The position numbers were made by a program, and so were the translations under genes. From assembly GCA_038106185.1 (NCBI GenBank), contig JAYODE010000006.1, positions 1-64,000 of the forward strand: 64,000 bases of DNA, given 5' to 3'. The notes beneath the pieces are model-generated. The model saw nothing but the letters and a program-made list of their open reading frames with translations, was not told the origin of the DNA and made no database searches. Position 1 is the first letter of the stretch. The number at the start of each line of letters is the position of its first letter. Source of the DNA: UBA4582 sp038106185. GTDB taxonomy: Bacteria; Pseudomonadota; Gammaproteobacteria; Pseudomonadales; Azotimanducaceae. Shown here piece by piece: positions 44,555 through 52,975 of the stretch.

Positions 44555-45856
44555 ATGCAAAACAGTGTCTCCTTCCTGTCTAGCGACAGCAGCCCCAACG
44601 AAATCTCTGAATCGTTCGGTCCCCGTAAACTCAAGATCTGCTTACTGGGTTATCGCAGCAACCCTTACAGTGGTGGTCAGGGTATCTATATTCGTTATTT
44701 GAGCAAAGCACTGGCGCAGCAAGGGCACCAGGTGGATGTTATTTCAGGCGAGCCTTACCCGATCCTTGATCCGGGCGTTAACCTCATCAAACTGCCCGGC
44801 TTGAACCTGTTCGAGGCAGACAATCATGTCACTGCCCTACGGCCGAGGCACCTGTTGTCTTACACAGACTTTTTTGAATGGTTCAGCATGCTTACCGGCG
44901 GCTTTCCTGAACCCTACACCTTTGGTCGTCGGCTGGTGAAATATTTTCGCCGCCATAAACCAGACTACGATATCGTTCATGACAATCAATCCTTGTGTTT
45001 TGGGCTACTGAAGCTTCAAAACAGCGGTATAGCCTTGGTCACGACCATTCATCATCCCATCACCAGCGACCTTGCTATCGCCCTGGAAAATACCCAGGAC
45101 TGGAAGTTACGCTTGCTGATCCGTCGTTGGCATTCATTTCTGGGTATGCAGAAGAAAGTCGTGACTCGACTTCAGCACATCGTCACTGTGTCGGAGCAGT
45201 CTCGGTCTGATATCGCCACAGCATTCAAAATCGATCCACAGTCGATCAAGGTCATACACAACGGTATCGACACGGAGATCTTCCGTCCTCAACCTGCCGT
45301 TTCCCGCGTACCCTTTCGAGTCATGGCGACTGCCAGCGCAGATCAACCCTTAAAGGGGTTGCAGTATTTGATTGAAGCCATAGGTCTGCTGGTGCCTGAC
45401 TTTCCGGAGATCCACCTAGTCGTTCTTGGAAAAATTAATACCGAGGGCGAGAGTCAGCAACTGATCAATCGCCTGGCCCTCAATTCAAGGATTCGATTCG
45501 TCTCGGGCGTATCTACCGACGAACTCGTCACCCTGTATGCGGAAGCGAATCTGGTGATAGTGCCGTCGATTTATGAGGGCTTTGGCTTACCCGCCGGAGA
45601 AGCCATGGCCTGTGGGGTTGCTGTCATCTCGACAGATGGCGGAGCTCTACCTGAGGTTGTGGGTGATGGTGGTGTACTTGTACCCATCAGGAACGCGGCC
45701 GCCATTGCCAGGGCTGCGGCTGATCTGCTGTCTGATCCGCAGAAAACGGCAGCGCTTGGACTAAAAGCCAGAGCTAGAATTCTTGAGAAATTCAGCTGGC
45801 ATGTTGCAGCCGAGAGCATGACCGAAACCTATCGCCAAATTATCGATGGTACCTGA
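44555..45856 (+). CDS. Glycosyltransferase family 4
   Basis: GT-B glycosyltransferase of 433 residues. The N-terminal domain has the glycine-rich GGQGIYIRYLSKALAQQGH, the middle VIHNGIDTEIFRP linker, and the C-terminal domain the GT4 E-x7-E motif in YEGFGLPAGEAMACG followed by GGALPEVVG. First gene of a run in which each gene abuts or overlaps the next, suggesting a small glycan or glycolipid pathway. Donor and acceptor unknown. Confidence 0.93.
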   Translation: MQNSVSFLSSDSSPNEISESFGPRKLKICLLGYRSNPYSGGQGIYIRYLSKALAQQGHQVDVISGEPYPILDPGVNLIKLPGLNLFEADNHVTALRPRHLLSYTDFFEWFSMLTGGFPEPYTFGRRLVKYFRRHKPDYDIVHDNQSLCFGLLKLQNSGIALVTTIHHPITSDLAIALENTQDWKLRLLIRRWHSFLGMQKKVVTRLQHIVTVSEQSRSDIATAFKIDPQSIKVIHNGIDTEIFRPQPAVSRVPFRVMATASADQPLKGLQYLIEAIGLLVPDFPEIHLVVLGKINTEGESQQLINRLALNSRIRFVSGVSTDELVTLYAEANLVIVPSIYEGFGLPAGEAMACGVAVISTDGGALPEVVGDGGVLVPIRNAAAIARAAADLLSDPQKTAALGLKARARILEKFSWHVAAESMTETYRQIIDGT

Positions 45857-46585
45857 ATGTCTATGCAAACCATTAATTTCGACCTGTTGAGAATTCGCGA
45901 CAACGACCGAATTCTGGATCTCGGTTGTGGCGAAGGCAGGCATGCGATTACAGCTTATATGCTGAACAACATCGAATCCGTTGGCGTCGACCTGAGCCAC
46001 AAGGATCTCAATACTACTCGAAATCGCTTTAAAGAATTTGAGGAGCCCGGCAACCTTAAGAAGTGTCTGTTTCTCTCAGTCGCTGATGGCACCCGCTTGC
46101 CCTTCTCCGACAATTGTTTTGACAAGATCATCTGCTCGGAAGTTTTAGAGCATATACCGGACTATCGCGCAGTCTTGCGAGAAATCTTTCGCGTGTTGAA
46201 AGTGGGTGGCATATTTGCAGCTAGCGTACCCCGCTTCTTTCCAGAATGGGTTTGCTGGCGACTCAGTGACGCCTATCATGCAGCAGAAGGCGGACACATC
46301 CGTATTTTCAACGCCGCTCATCTGCGCACCGATATCGAGGATCTGGGCTTTGTTTTCTTTGAACGTCATCACGCTCACGCGCTGCACGTACCCTACTGGT
46401 GGCTGAAATGTTTATTCTGGCGAGAGCCAGGACGAGAGGACGCCGCCATTGTTAAGACCTACCACAGGTTTTTGGTCTGGGACCTGATGAAGCAACCTTG
46501 GATTACTCGGTTACTCGATAGAGTGCTCAACCCTATAATGGGTAAGAGCGTCGTCATGTACTTTGTCAAAGGCGTACCCGCGTGA
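45857..46585 (+). CDS. Class I SAM-dependent methyltransferase
   Basis: Methyltransferase of 242 residues with SAM-binding motif I ILDLGCGEGRH, the acidic VGVDLS, and motif II-III region FDKIICSEVLEHIPDY...EIFRVLKVGG. It is of the UbiE/type 11 kind. Its ATG follows the GT4 stop with no intervening base and its end overlaps the next gene by GTGA. Substrate unknown, presumably the product of the neighbouring glycosyltransferase pathway. Confidence 0.92.
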   Translation: MSMQTINFDLLRIRDNDRILDLGCGEGRHAITAYMLNNIESVGVDLSHKDLNTTRNRFKEFEEPGNLKKCLFLSVADGTRLPFSDNCFDKIICSEVLEHIPDYRAVLREIFRVLKVGGIFAASVPRFFPEWVCWRLSDAYHAAEGGHIRIFNAAHLRTDIEDLGFVFFERHHAHALHVPYWWLKCLFWREPGREDAAIVKTYHRFLVWDLMKQPWITRLLDRVLNPIMGKSVVMYFVKGVPA

Positions 46586-47664
46586 CCCGCCTGTATGTCT
46601 CAATGGGATTTTATCCAGTCGAATACTTTCGTGCCACGGTCGATTATATTGCTCGGACCCAAACTGCAGACGGCGCTATTCCCTGGTTTGAGGATGGCCT
46701 GATGGATCCTTGGGATCATATCGAATCAGCCATGGGACTCACCATCGGCGGATGTCTTGACGAGGCGAAACAGGCCTACTACTGGATGCGCGATAACCAG
46801 TTACCCAACGGCAGCTGGCTCGCCTCTTATCGAGCTGGCAAGGTTGAAGACGGTACTCGCGCAGAGTCAAACTTCGTCGCTTATATTGCCACTGGCGTCT
46901 GGCACTACTATTTGGTGACTCAGGATCGTGCTTTTCTGGAGGGCATGTGGCCCGTCGTCAACCGCGCCATCGCGTTTGTTCTGTGTCTGCAGGGTCCCAA
47001 GGGGGAAATTTACTGGGCTGAAGACACAACCAAAGGCATTCAGCAGGATTCTCTGATTACTGGCTGCAGCAGCATCTACAAAAGCCTGGAATGCGCGATC
47101 AATATCGCAACGACACTTAACCTGCAGGTACCCCACTGGGCACTGGCAAGAACCCGCCTTGGCCGGGCATTGCGGCAGCACCCTGAGTGTTTTGACCGAA
47201 CCTGGGACAGCAAGAGTCGCTTTGCCATGGACTGGTTTTATCCGGTACTTACCGGCGTGGTTCGTGGTCAACGGGCTCAACAACACCTCAAGTCCCGCTG
47301 GCACCAGTTTGTCGTGGACGGCCTGGGCAGTCGCTGCGTCGATGATGAGCCCTGGGTTACCGTCGCAGAATCCTGCGAGTTGGTGATGGCCTTGCTGGCG
47401 GCCGGCGAATACCAGCGAGCTGTGCAATTATTCAGCTGGCTGCACGAGCTTCGCGATACCGATGGCGCTTACTGGACCGGTTATGTATTTCGTGACAACA
47501 CTATCTGGCCAGCGGAAAAGCCTACCTGGACCGCTGCTGCGATTTTGTTAGCTGCCGATGCATTATCTAATGCGACACCTGCAGCACATTTATTCCGCCA
47601 GGAATCAACTGTCGTTGCGTCGCAAGATACCCAACGTGCGAACTATTCCAAGATCCTCGAATAG
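46582..47664 (+). CDS. Alpha/alpha-barrel (prenyltransferase/glycosidase-like) protein
   Basis: Protein of 360 residues with repeated helix pairs typical of (alpha/alpha)6 barrels: TADGAIPWFEDGLMDPWDHIESAMGL-type repeats such as NQLPNGSWLAS, GPKGEIYWAEDT and DTDGAYWTGYVF. These recall terpene cyclase/prenyltransferase-like or six-hairpin glycosidase proteins. Start is GTG overlapping the methyltransferase. Its last 60 bases overlap the convergent methyltransferase gene. Enzymatic activity is not established. Confidence 0.7.
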   Translation: MTRLYVSMGFYPVEYFRATVDYIARTQTADGAIPWFEDGLMDPWDHIESAMGLTIGGCLDEAKQAYYWMRDNQLPNGSWLASYRAGKVEDGTRAESNFVAYIATGVWHYYLVTQDRAFLEGMWPVVNRAIAFVLCLQGPKGEIYWAEDTTKGIQQDSLITGCSSIYKSLECAINIATTLNLQVPHWALARTRLGRALRQHPECFDRTWDSKSRFAMDWFYPVLTGVVRGQRAQQHLKSRWHQFVVDGLGSRCVDDEPWVTVAESCELVMALLAAGEYQRAVQLFSWLHELRDTDGAYWTGYVFRDNTIWPAEKPTWTAAAILLAADALSNATPAAHLFRQESTVVASQDTQRANYSKILE

Positions 47665-48237
47665 ACCTGACTCCAGCGCTTGCCGCCAAATGCTGTAGGG
47701 TGCCTGACCGCCATCATTCGGATTCGGAAAAATATCGTGAATGGCAAGAATGCCACCGGCCCGAATGTGCGGCGCCCAGCAGTCATAGTCAGCTTGCGCG
47801 GCCTCAAAGCTGTGCCCGCCATCAATAAAAACCATGCCAAGCGGCGTACCCCAATCTTTGGCAACAACCCGGGTCGCTGCGACTATCGGCACCACAACCT
47901 GCTCAAGATTCGCATCTCGAAGAGTTTGGCGGAATAATTTAAAGGTATCTACCAGGCCTAACGCCGAGTCAAACACTTCCGGATCGTGATATAACTCACC
48001 GAGTTGGTGTTCTTCCGAACCACGATGATGGTCGACTGCATACAGGCTTCGACCGGCGCGCCGACATGCCTCGCCCAAGTAGACAGTTGATTTGCCACAA
48101 TAGCTGCCAATTTCAAGCGTCGGCCCTATCTCCGCCGCTGCGAGACAACGGGCATACAGCTCTCGCCCTTCGAGGGGATCAAGGAAGCCCTTGATTGCGT
48201 CAATATCGACCGCTAGCTCAAGCATTTGGTCACCCAT
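47605..48237 (-). CDS. Class I SAM-dependent O-methyltransferase-like protein
   Basis: Protein of 210 residues of the Methyltransf_24 kind: SAM motif LEIGSYCGKSTVYLG, VDHHRGSEEH and VFIDGGHSFEAAQADYDCWAPHI with conserved Asp/His. It is encoded convergently to the alpha/alpha-barrel gene with a 60-base coding overlap, and its ATG overlaps the stop of the small membrane gene (TGATG). Start chosen at ATG 48235-48237. Confidence 0.9.
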   Translation of the reverse strand: MGDQMLELAVDIDAIKGFLDPLEGRELYARCLAAAEIGPTLEIGSYCGKSTVYLGEACRRAGRSLYAVDHHRGSEEHQLGELYHDPEVFDSALGLVDTFKLFRQTLRDANLEQVVVPIVAATRVVAKDWGTPLGMVFIDGGHSFEAAQADYDCWAPHIRAGGILAIHDIFPNPNDGGQAPYSIWRQALESGLFEDLGIVRTLGILRRNDS

Positions 48238-48455
48238 CAAAAAATGTAAAATATCGTCAGGAAAATTGGAACTAACGCCATCAAGGCATAATAGGCGATA
48301 TTATTCAGAGCGGGCAGTTTCTCCTCGTCGCCGAGTGGCAGTTGACTGCCGATCACCAACCAGACGAGACCAGCGACAAGCATCGAGAGGATGACACTAA
48401 GTAATAATAACGGCATACCGGCTTCAGCCCCCTTCTTATCGAGATTTGTGGTCAA
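48237..48455 (-). CDS. Small two-span membrane protein
   Basis: A 72-residue protein with two hydrophobic segments (PLLLLSVILSMLVAGLVWLV and YYALMALVPIFLTIFYIF). The start may be TTG at 48455 or ATG at 48416; ribosome-binding sequence is weak. It is translationally coupled to the methyltransferase, implying a linked role such as membrane docking. No family recognised. Confidence 0.65.
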   Translation of the reverse strand: MTTNLDKKGAEAGMPLLLLSVILSMLVAGLVWLVIGSQLPLGDEEKLPALNNIAYYALMALVPIFLTIFYIF

Positions 48456-48496
48456 TTTTTGCTAAGGATACATGTTACGGCACCTGGTAAGGATAC

Positions 48497-48551
48497 TTGT
48501 TATCGACTTGTTATCGACTTGTTATCGACTTGTGATCGACCTCTTATCGAC
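48497..48551. repeat. 11-bp tandem array, five units
   Basis: TTGTTATCGAC three times, then TTGTGATCGAC and CTCTTATCGAC, in the 235-base stretch between the small membrane gene and moeA. No gene or terminator seen in that stretch apart from a hairpin ATGGGC/GCCCAT just after moeA. Confidence 0.9.
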
Positions 48552-48690
48552 TGCGATACATCCAACGCTCAAATCGAAACTAGCGCCTGCCCTCGCGCGT
48601 GTACCCTACATCGACGGCTAAGTCACCCTAATGGCGCCGCGCCACTTCCTTTATCAAATGGCCGGCCCTGGCATGGGCTTTTTCTGCCCA

Positions 48691-49896
48691 TTAAAACGCA
48701 ATCGGATAAACTTTTAACCAGTCACCCTCAGCTATGTCCTGACCAATATCCTGCTCCGCAAGGGCATTTGCCCAGCTTACCGATGACATGACACCGGAGC
48801 CTTGCCGCGGATGTCGCGTCACTGTCATCTCGCCCATCGAGCCAGGCGCCAACTGCACGCGCCAGTATTCTCGGCGATTACCTGCCTTGCTGGCAAACCC
48901 TGCTCGAGCATACAGGCTGAATAACGTCGTCTCGGTACAACCCTGGCAACTCAGCAGGTAGGGTCTTGCGATCATCATAAAGGTCACAAAGCTCGAAACG
49001 GGATTACCAGGCAGGCCTATAAACGGCACCCCTGCTACCTGTCCAAAAGCCATGGGTTTGCCTGGCTTGATGGCAATTCGCCATAAGTCGAGACGACCTA
49101 ATCTTTCAACCGCCGCCCTCACATGGTCTTCTTCACCTACCGAGACACCGCCACTGCTGATAATACAGTCTGCATTGGCAGCCCCTTTAAGCAGCGCTCT
49201 TTCAGTCGCTTCTGGCGTATCTGCAACAAGACCTAGATCATACACTTGCATTCCCAGTCGTCGAATCAGGCCGGCCAGTGTGAAATGGTTTGAATTATAG
49301 ATTTTTCCTGGACCTAATGGTTCAGGGGGCTCAACCAGTTCATCACCCGTCGACATTAATCCAATCACCAGCGGTTCATAGACCGCAACGCGAGAGACGC
49401 CTACGGAGGCTATCAGGCCAAGATCCTGGGGCAATAACCGACGTCCCGCAGTCATCACGGTTTGCCCCTTGATGACATCCTGACCCTGCGGTCTGACATT
49501 TTCGCCCGGGCTTGGCATTGTCTTGATTCGCACAAGACCCGATTCTAATTCTGTATCTTCCTGAATAACGACCGCATTGGCACCCACTGGTAAAGGTGCG
49601 CCGGTGAATATACGACTCAAGGTACCCGGTTGCAAAGGTTGGCCAACATAACCAGCTGCAATCCTGCCGACTACCGGATAAAGGCCGCCGGCCTGCATTT
49701 GCAAATCGCTCGCATTGAGCGCATATCCATCCATCGCACTATTAGCTGCCATGGGTACGTCGACACTGGCGATGATGTCCTCTGCCAACATTCGATCAAG
49801 GGCATCCGTCAAATCCAAACGCTCAACCTGCTTAGTCGTATTTGCCATGCTCAGTAGCTTGGCGATCACTTCATCGACAGGCGTCATTGGTGACAC
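48691..49896 (-). CDS. moeA: Molybdopterin molybdenumtransferase MoeA
   Basis: Inserts molybdate into adenylylated molybdopterin in molybdenum cofactor synthesis. The 401-residue protein has MAANSAMDGYALN, RIFTGAPLPVGANAVV, MSTGDELVEP, SSGGVSVGEEDH and GLPGNPVSSFVTF, all MoeA motifs. Start is GTG at 49894-49896 overlapping the moaB stop by one base; an ATG lies three codons later. Confidence 0.97.
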   Translation of the reverse strand: MSPMTPVDEVIAKLLSMANTTKQVERLDLTDALDRMLAEDIIASVDVPMAANSAMDGYALNASDLQMQAGGLYPVVGRIAAGYVGQPLQPGTLSRIFTGAPLPVGANAVVIQEDTELESGLVRIKTMPSPGENVRPQGQDVIKGQTVMTAGRRLLPQDLGLIASVGVSRVAVYEPLVIGLMSTGDELVEPPEPLGPGKIYNSNHFTLAGLIRRLGMQVYDLGLVADTPEATERALLKGAANADCIISSGGVSVGEEDHVRAAVERLGRLDLWRIAIKPGKPMAFGQVAGVPFIGLPGNPVSSFVTFMMIARPYLLSCQGCTETTLFSLYARAGFASKAGNRREYWRVQLAPGSMGEMTVTRHPRQGSGVMSSVSWANALAEQDIGQDIAEGDWLKVYPIAF

Positions 49897-50399
49897 TAGT
49901 GAGACCCCTTTTTAATCAGTTCGGCAAAATTACAGGGGCGATTGTTGATATCCAGCTGCTGCTTGAGTATGCCCTCCCAAGCCGTACGGCAAGCGCCGGT
50001 TGAGCCGGGAACGCAGAACACCAGAGTATTATTGGCTATCCCAGCTATGGCGCGGGATTGTACGGTGGATGTGCCGATTTCAAGATAGGATAAGTGTCTA
50101 AACAGCTCACCAAAGCCCGGCACTTCAACATCTAACAAGGGTTGAATCGCCTCTGGTGTCGAATCTCGAGAGGTGAATCCGGTACCACCTGTGAGCAGAA
50201 TCACTTCCACCTCTGGGTCAGCGATCCAGGCAGAAACTCTGGCGCGCAATAGATAGCGATCGTCAATGATAATAGCACGGTCAATCAAACAGTGGCCTTC
50301 AGCGCGCACGGCATCACTTAAGAATTGACCCGAGGTATCTGTGTCGAAACCTCGAGTGTCAGAAACCGTTAACACGGCAATGTTCAGTTTGTCGTTCAT
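49896..50399 (-). CDS. moaB: Molybdenum cofactor biosynthesis protein MoaB
   Basis: MoaB/Mog family molybdopterin adenylyltransferase-like protein of 167 residues: VLTVSDTRGFDTDTSGQ, LLTGGTGFTSRDSTPEAI and FCVPGSTGACRTAWEG. Coupled to moeA by a one-base overlap, so both enzymes of the last Moco steps are made together. No moaA, moaC or moaE is nearby. A structured leader lies upstream. Confidence 0.95.
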   Translation of the reverse strand: MNDKLNIAVLTVSDTRGFDTDTSGQFLSDAVRAEGHCLIDRAIIIDDRYLLRARVSAWIADPEVEVILLTGGTGFTSRDSTPEAIQPLLDVEVPGFGELFRHLSYLEIGTSTVQSRAIAGIANNTLVFCVPGSTGACRTAWEGILKQQLDINNRPCNFAELIKKGSH

Positions 50400-50497
50400 G
50401 AAGATTCTACTCTAGGCACAGCATTGATCGACACAGAGGGTACGGATGCAAAGCTCGATGTTAGCCAACATTCAGCAGATACGCGTTAGTGACCGCA

Positions 50498-50563
50498 CCT
50501 CGCCAGCCTGCTTACGACAAAACGTCGTAAAGCGAGGCTGCCTGTCTCATGGGCTGCGCCTCG
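50498..50563 (-). promoter_or_regulatory. Structured 5' leader of moaB-moeA with alternative hairpins
   Basis: Between nhaD and moaB a long stem forms from CAGCCT-GC-TTACGAC (50504-50518) with GTCGTAA-GC-AGGCTG (50524-50540), two single-base bulges and a 5-base loop. The segment GCGAGGC in its 3' side can instead pair with CCTCGC (50498-50503) or GCCTCG (50558-50563), giving exclusive folds. On the minus strand it lies about 100-165 bases upstream of moaB. A molybdenum-cofactor-sensing role is speculation; I could not match the Moco riboswitch consensus. Confidence 0.4.
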
Positions 50564-50639
50564 GCCCGATGTTAAATGGCGCACTTCTACTTTCTTTAAG
50601 CAAAACTGCTGGTGCATGCCCACTTTTTTTGGCGCCTAT

Positions 50640-52025
50640 CTACATAGTTGAGTTCAGCAGATAGTGCACATAAATACTGGCGAAATATCCCAGAGCGATG
50701 GCCCAGGTCCACTTCAGGTGGGAGAAAAAAGTATAAACCCCCCGCGCTTGTCCCATTAACGCCACACCGGCCGCGGATCCAATGGACAGCAAGCTACCGC
50801 CAACGCCACAGGTCAGGGTGATCAGTAACCATTGATAGTGGCTCATCTCCGGCTCCATGGTCAAAATGGCAAACATGACCGGAATGTTGTCGATCACTGC
50901 CGAAATGATGCCCATGGCAATATTCGCGTTCGTTGCACCCCAACCGGTGTAGAAGTAATCCGACATAATCTCGAGATAACCGATAAACCCCAAACCGCCG
51001 ACACAGAAAATGACACCAAAAAAGAAAAACAGGGTATCCCACTCCGCCTGGGCGACCTTGTTGAAGATATTAAACTGACTGAAATCTTCGTGCTCCTCGG
51101 GCGCAGTCATCTTTATGTAGTAGGCAAACAGGAACAGGTAAGACAGGCCGAACATCATGCCCAAAAATGGCGGCAGGTGCAGGAATTGCTCAAAGGAAAC
51201 CGCGGTAGCAATCGTACAAATGAACAACAGACAAATAATCAGCGCACCCCGCTTCATCGGCACGTCCTCATTGGAACTAGCCCGCGGGTGCTCATCGGGC
51301 ACAGCGAAACTCATCAATGTCGCAGGCACAATATAGTTTGCTACTGCTGGCAGGAACAAAACAAAGAATTCAAAGAAAGTTGCATGACCACTCTGCCAGA
51401 CCATCAGAGTCGTAATGTCGCCAAACGGGCTGAAGGCACCACCCGCGTTGGCCGCGACGACGATATTGATACAACCCAGCGCCACAAATTTGGGGCTGTC
51501 AGAGCCGACCGATAATACCACCGCTCCCATCAATAGCGCGGTCGTCAAGTTGTCCGCAATGGGTGATAAGAAAAATGCGATAGTACCTGTGATCCAAAAT
51601 AACTTTCGATAGCCAAACTGACGCCGAATCAGCCAGCAGCGCATCGCCTCGAAGACGTTTCGTTCAGTCATCGCATTGATATAGGTCATCGCCACCAGTA
51701 AAAACAGGAAAAGTGCCGCATATTCGAGGAGGTTATGCTCGATAACTGTCTCTAACGAAACCGAATCCGCTTGATGGGTCGCCGACAGGTAAGCCACCAA
51801 TATCCAGATCAGACCGGCCGCGAGTATCACCGGCTTGGATTTAGGCAGATGGATAAACTCCTCGACCATCACAAAAGCATAAGCGAGTACAAAAATTAGC
51901 ACGCACAACAAACCGAGCGCATTACCTGTTAACCCCAAATTGGTGACAGTCCCGCTCGACGCACCTCCGCTGGCCAGCACAGTCGTCGTAAAAAACAATC
52001 CTAATAGCCCAAAAATCACTCGCAT
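50640..52025 (-). CDS. nhaD: Sodium:proton antiporter NhaD
   Basis: Inner-membrane Na+/H+ antiporter of 461 residues in the NhaD/ArsB-type ion transporter superfamily, with an N-terminal signal-like segment (MRVIFGLLGLFFTTTVLASGG) and about twelve membrane spans. Characteristic segments are SPIADNLTTALLMGAVVLS, NAGGAFSPFGDITTLMVW and SAVIDNIPVMFAILTM. Typical of halotolerant and marine bacteria. Start at the ATG 52023-52025 rather than the upstream TTG. Confidence 0.94.
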   Translation of the reverse strand: MRVIFGLLGLFFTTTVLASGGASSGTVTNLGLTGNALGLLCVLIFVLAYAFVMVEEFIHLPKSKPVILAAGLIWILVAYLSATHQADSVSLETVIEHNLLEYAALFLFLLVAMTYINAMTERNVFEAMRCWLIRRQFGYRKLFWITGTIAFFLSPIADNLTTALLMGAVVLSVGSDSPKFVALGCINIVVAANAGGAFSPFGDITTLMVWQSGHATFFEFFVLFLPAVANYIVPATLMSFAVPDEHPRASSNEDVPMKRGALIICLLFICTIATAVSFEQFLHLPPFLGMMFGLSYLFLFAYYIKMTAPEEHEDFSQFNIFNKVAQAEWDTLFFFFGVIFCVGGLGFIGYLEIMSDYFYTGWGATNANIAMGIISAVIDNIPVMFAILTMEPEMSHYQWLLITLTCGVGGSLLSIGSAAGVALMGQARGVYTFFSHLKWTWAIALGYFASIYVHYLLNSTM

Positions 52026-52075
52026 ATTATTTCCCAATCGCCTTGTGAATCATCTTGTAAATCGTCAACTTCAAA

Positions 52076-52849
52076 CTAAGCACCTGACCAATTAGGTGCG
52101 CGTTTTTCTGCAAAGGCCTTTGGGCCTTCAACAAAATCAGCGGAACCATACATGGCCTGGATCTCATCATATCGCCCCTTAATGGCGGCCTCCAGACTGA
52201 CTGCTGCCATTCCTTGCATGGCCGCCTGCTTGCTGCCACGCACCGATAAGGGCGCGCATTCAAGGATCATGGCAGCCCAGGCCTTGGCGGCCGCGAGTGC
52301 TTCGCCCTGGGGCACTACCTCATTAACAAAACCTAATGACTTACCCTCCGCCGCAGGCACCCGTCTTCCTGTGAGCAACATACCCATAGCCTGCTTCATG
52401 CCTATCTCTCTCGGCAGCCGATGAATACCACCAGCCAGAGCGGCCAGTCCAACTCGCGGCTCCGGTAAGGCAAATATGGCATTCTCGGCGGCAATAATCA
52501 GATCACATGCCAGAGCGACCTCGAAGCCACCGCCCATAGCGATACCATTTACTGCTGCTATCACCGGTTTTGAACAATCAAATCGAGATGTAAGCCCTGC
52601 AAATCCACTCGCGGGAGAAAACATCTTGCCGCCGGACGCCTGATATTTCAGGTCGTTGCCGGCACTGAAAGCCTTATCGCCAGCACCGGTGATGATAGCA
52701 ACCCATTGATCAGGATCACTCGCGAAATCATCGAAAACTGCGGCCAACTCAGCATTAGCGGGCGGATGGAGCGAATTCATCACCGCGGGTCTCTGGATGG
52801 TGACGATGGTTAGTCGACCTTCTCTCTCGACACTACAGAACTCAGGCAT
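52076..52849 (-). CDS. Enoyl-CoA hydratase/isomerase (crotonase) family protein
   Basis: Crotonase-fold protein of 257 residues: oxyanion-hole segments KAFSAGNDLKY and GIAMGGGFEVALACDLIIA, and a Glu in the FALPEPRVGLAALAGG helix consistent with hydratase catalysis. GGAG lies upstream of the ATG ending at 52849. Its fatty or branched acyl-CoA substrate is not determined; the racemase-like protein at 21.5 kb acts on similar thioesters. Confidence 0.92.
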   Translation of the reverse strand: MPEFCSVEREGRLTIVTIQRPAVMNSLHPPANAELAAVFDDFASDPDQWVAIITGAGDKAFSAGNDLKYQASGGKMFSPASGFAGLTSRFDCSKPVIAAVNGIAMGGGFEVALACDLIIAAENAIFALPEPRVGLAALAGGIHRLPREIGMKQAMGMLLTGRRVPAAEGKSLGFVNEVVPQGEALAAAKAWAAMILECAPLSVRGSKQAAMQGMAAVSLEAAIKGRYDEIQAMYGSADFVEGPKAFAEKRAPNWSGA

Positions 52850-52975
52850 TACAAGACTCCTCACTGACCTTAATCATCGGGTTAACTGGAAGAGACAAGG
52901 GTCTCTCGTCGTCAATTACGACCCCATACTAACAGTATGCGAATAGTGAATAACAGAGGCTGGGGATTCTTGCCC

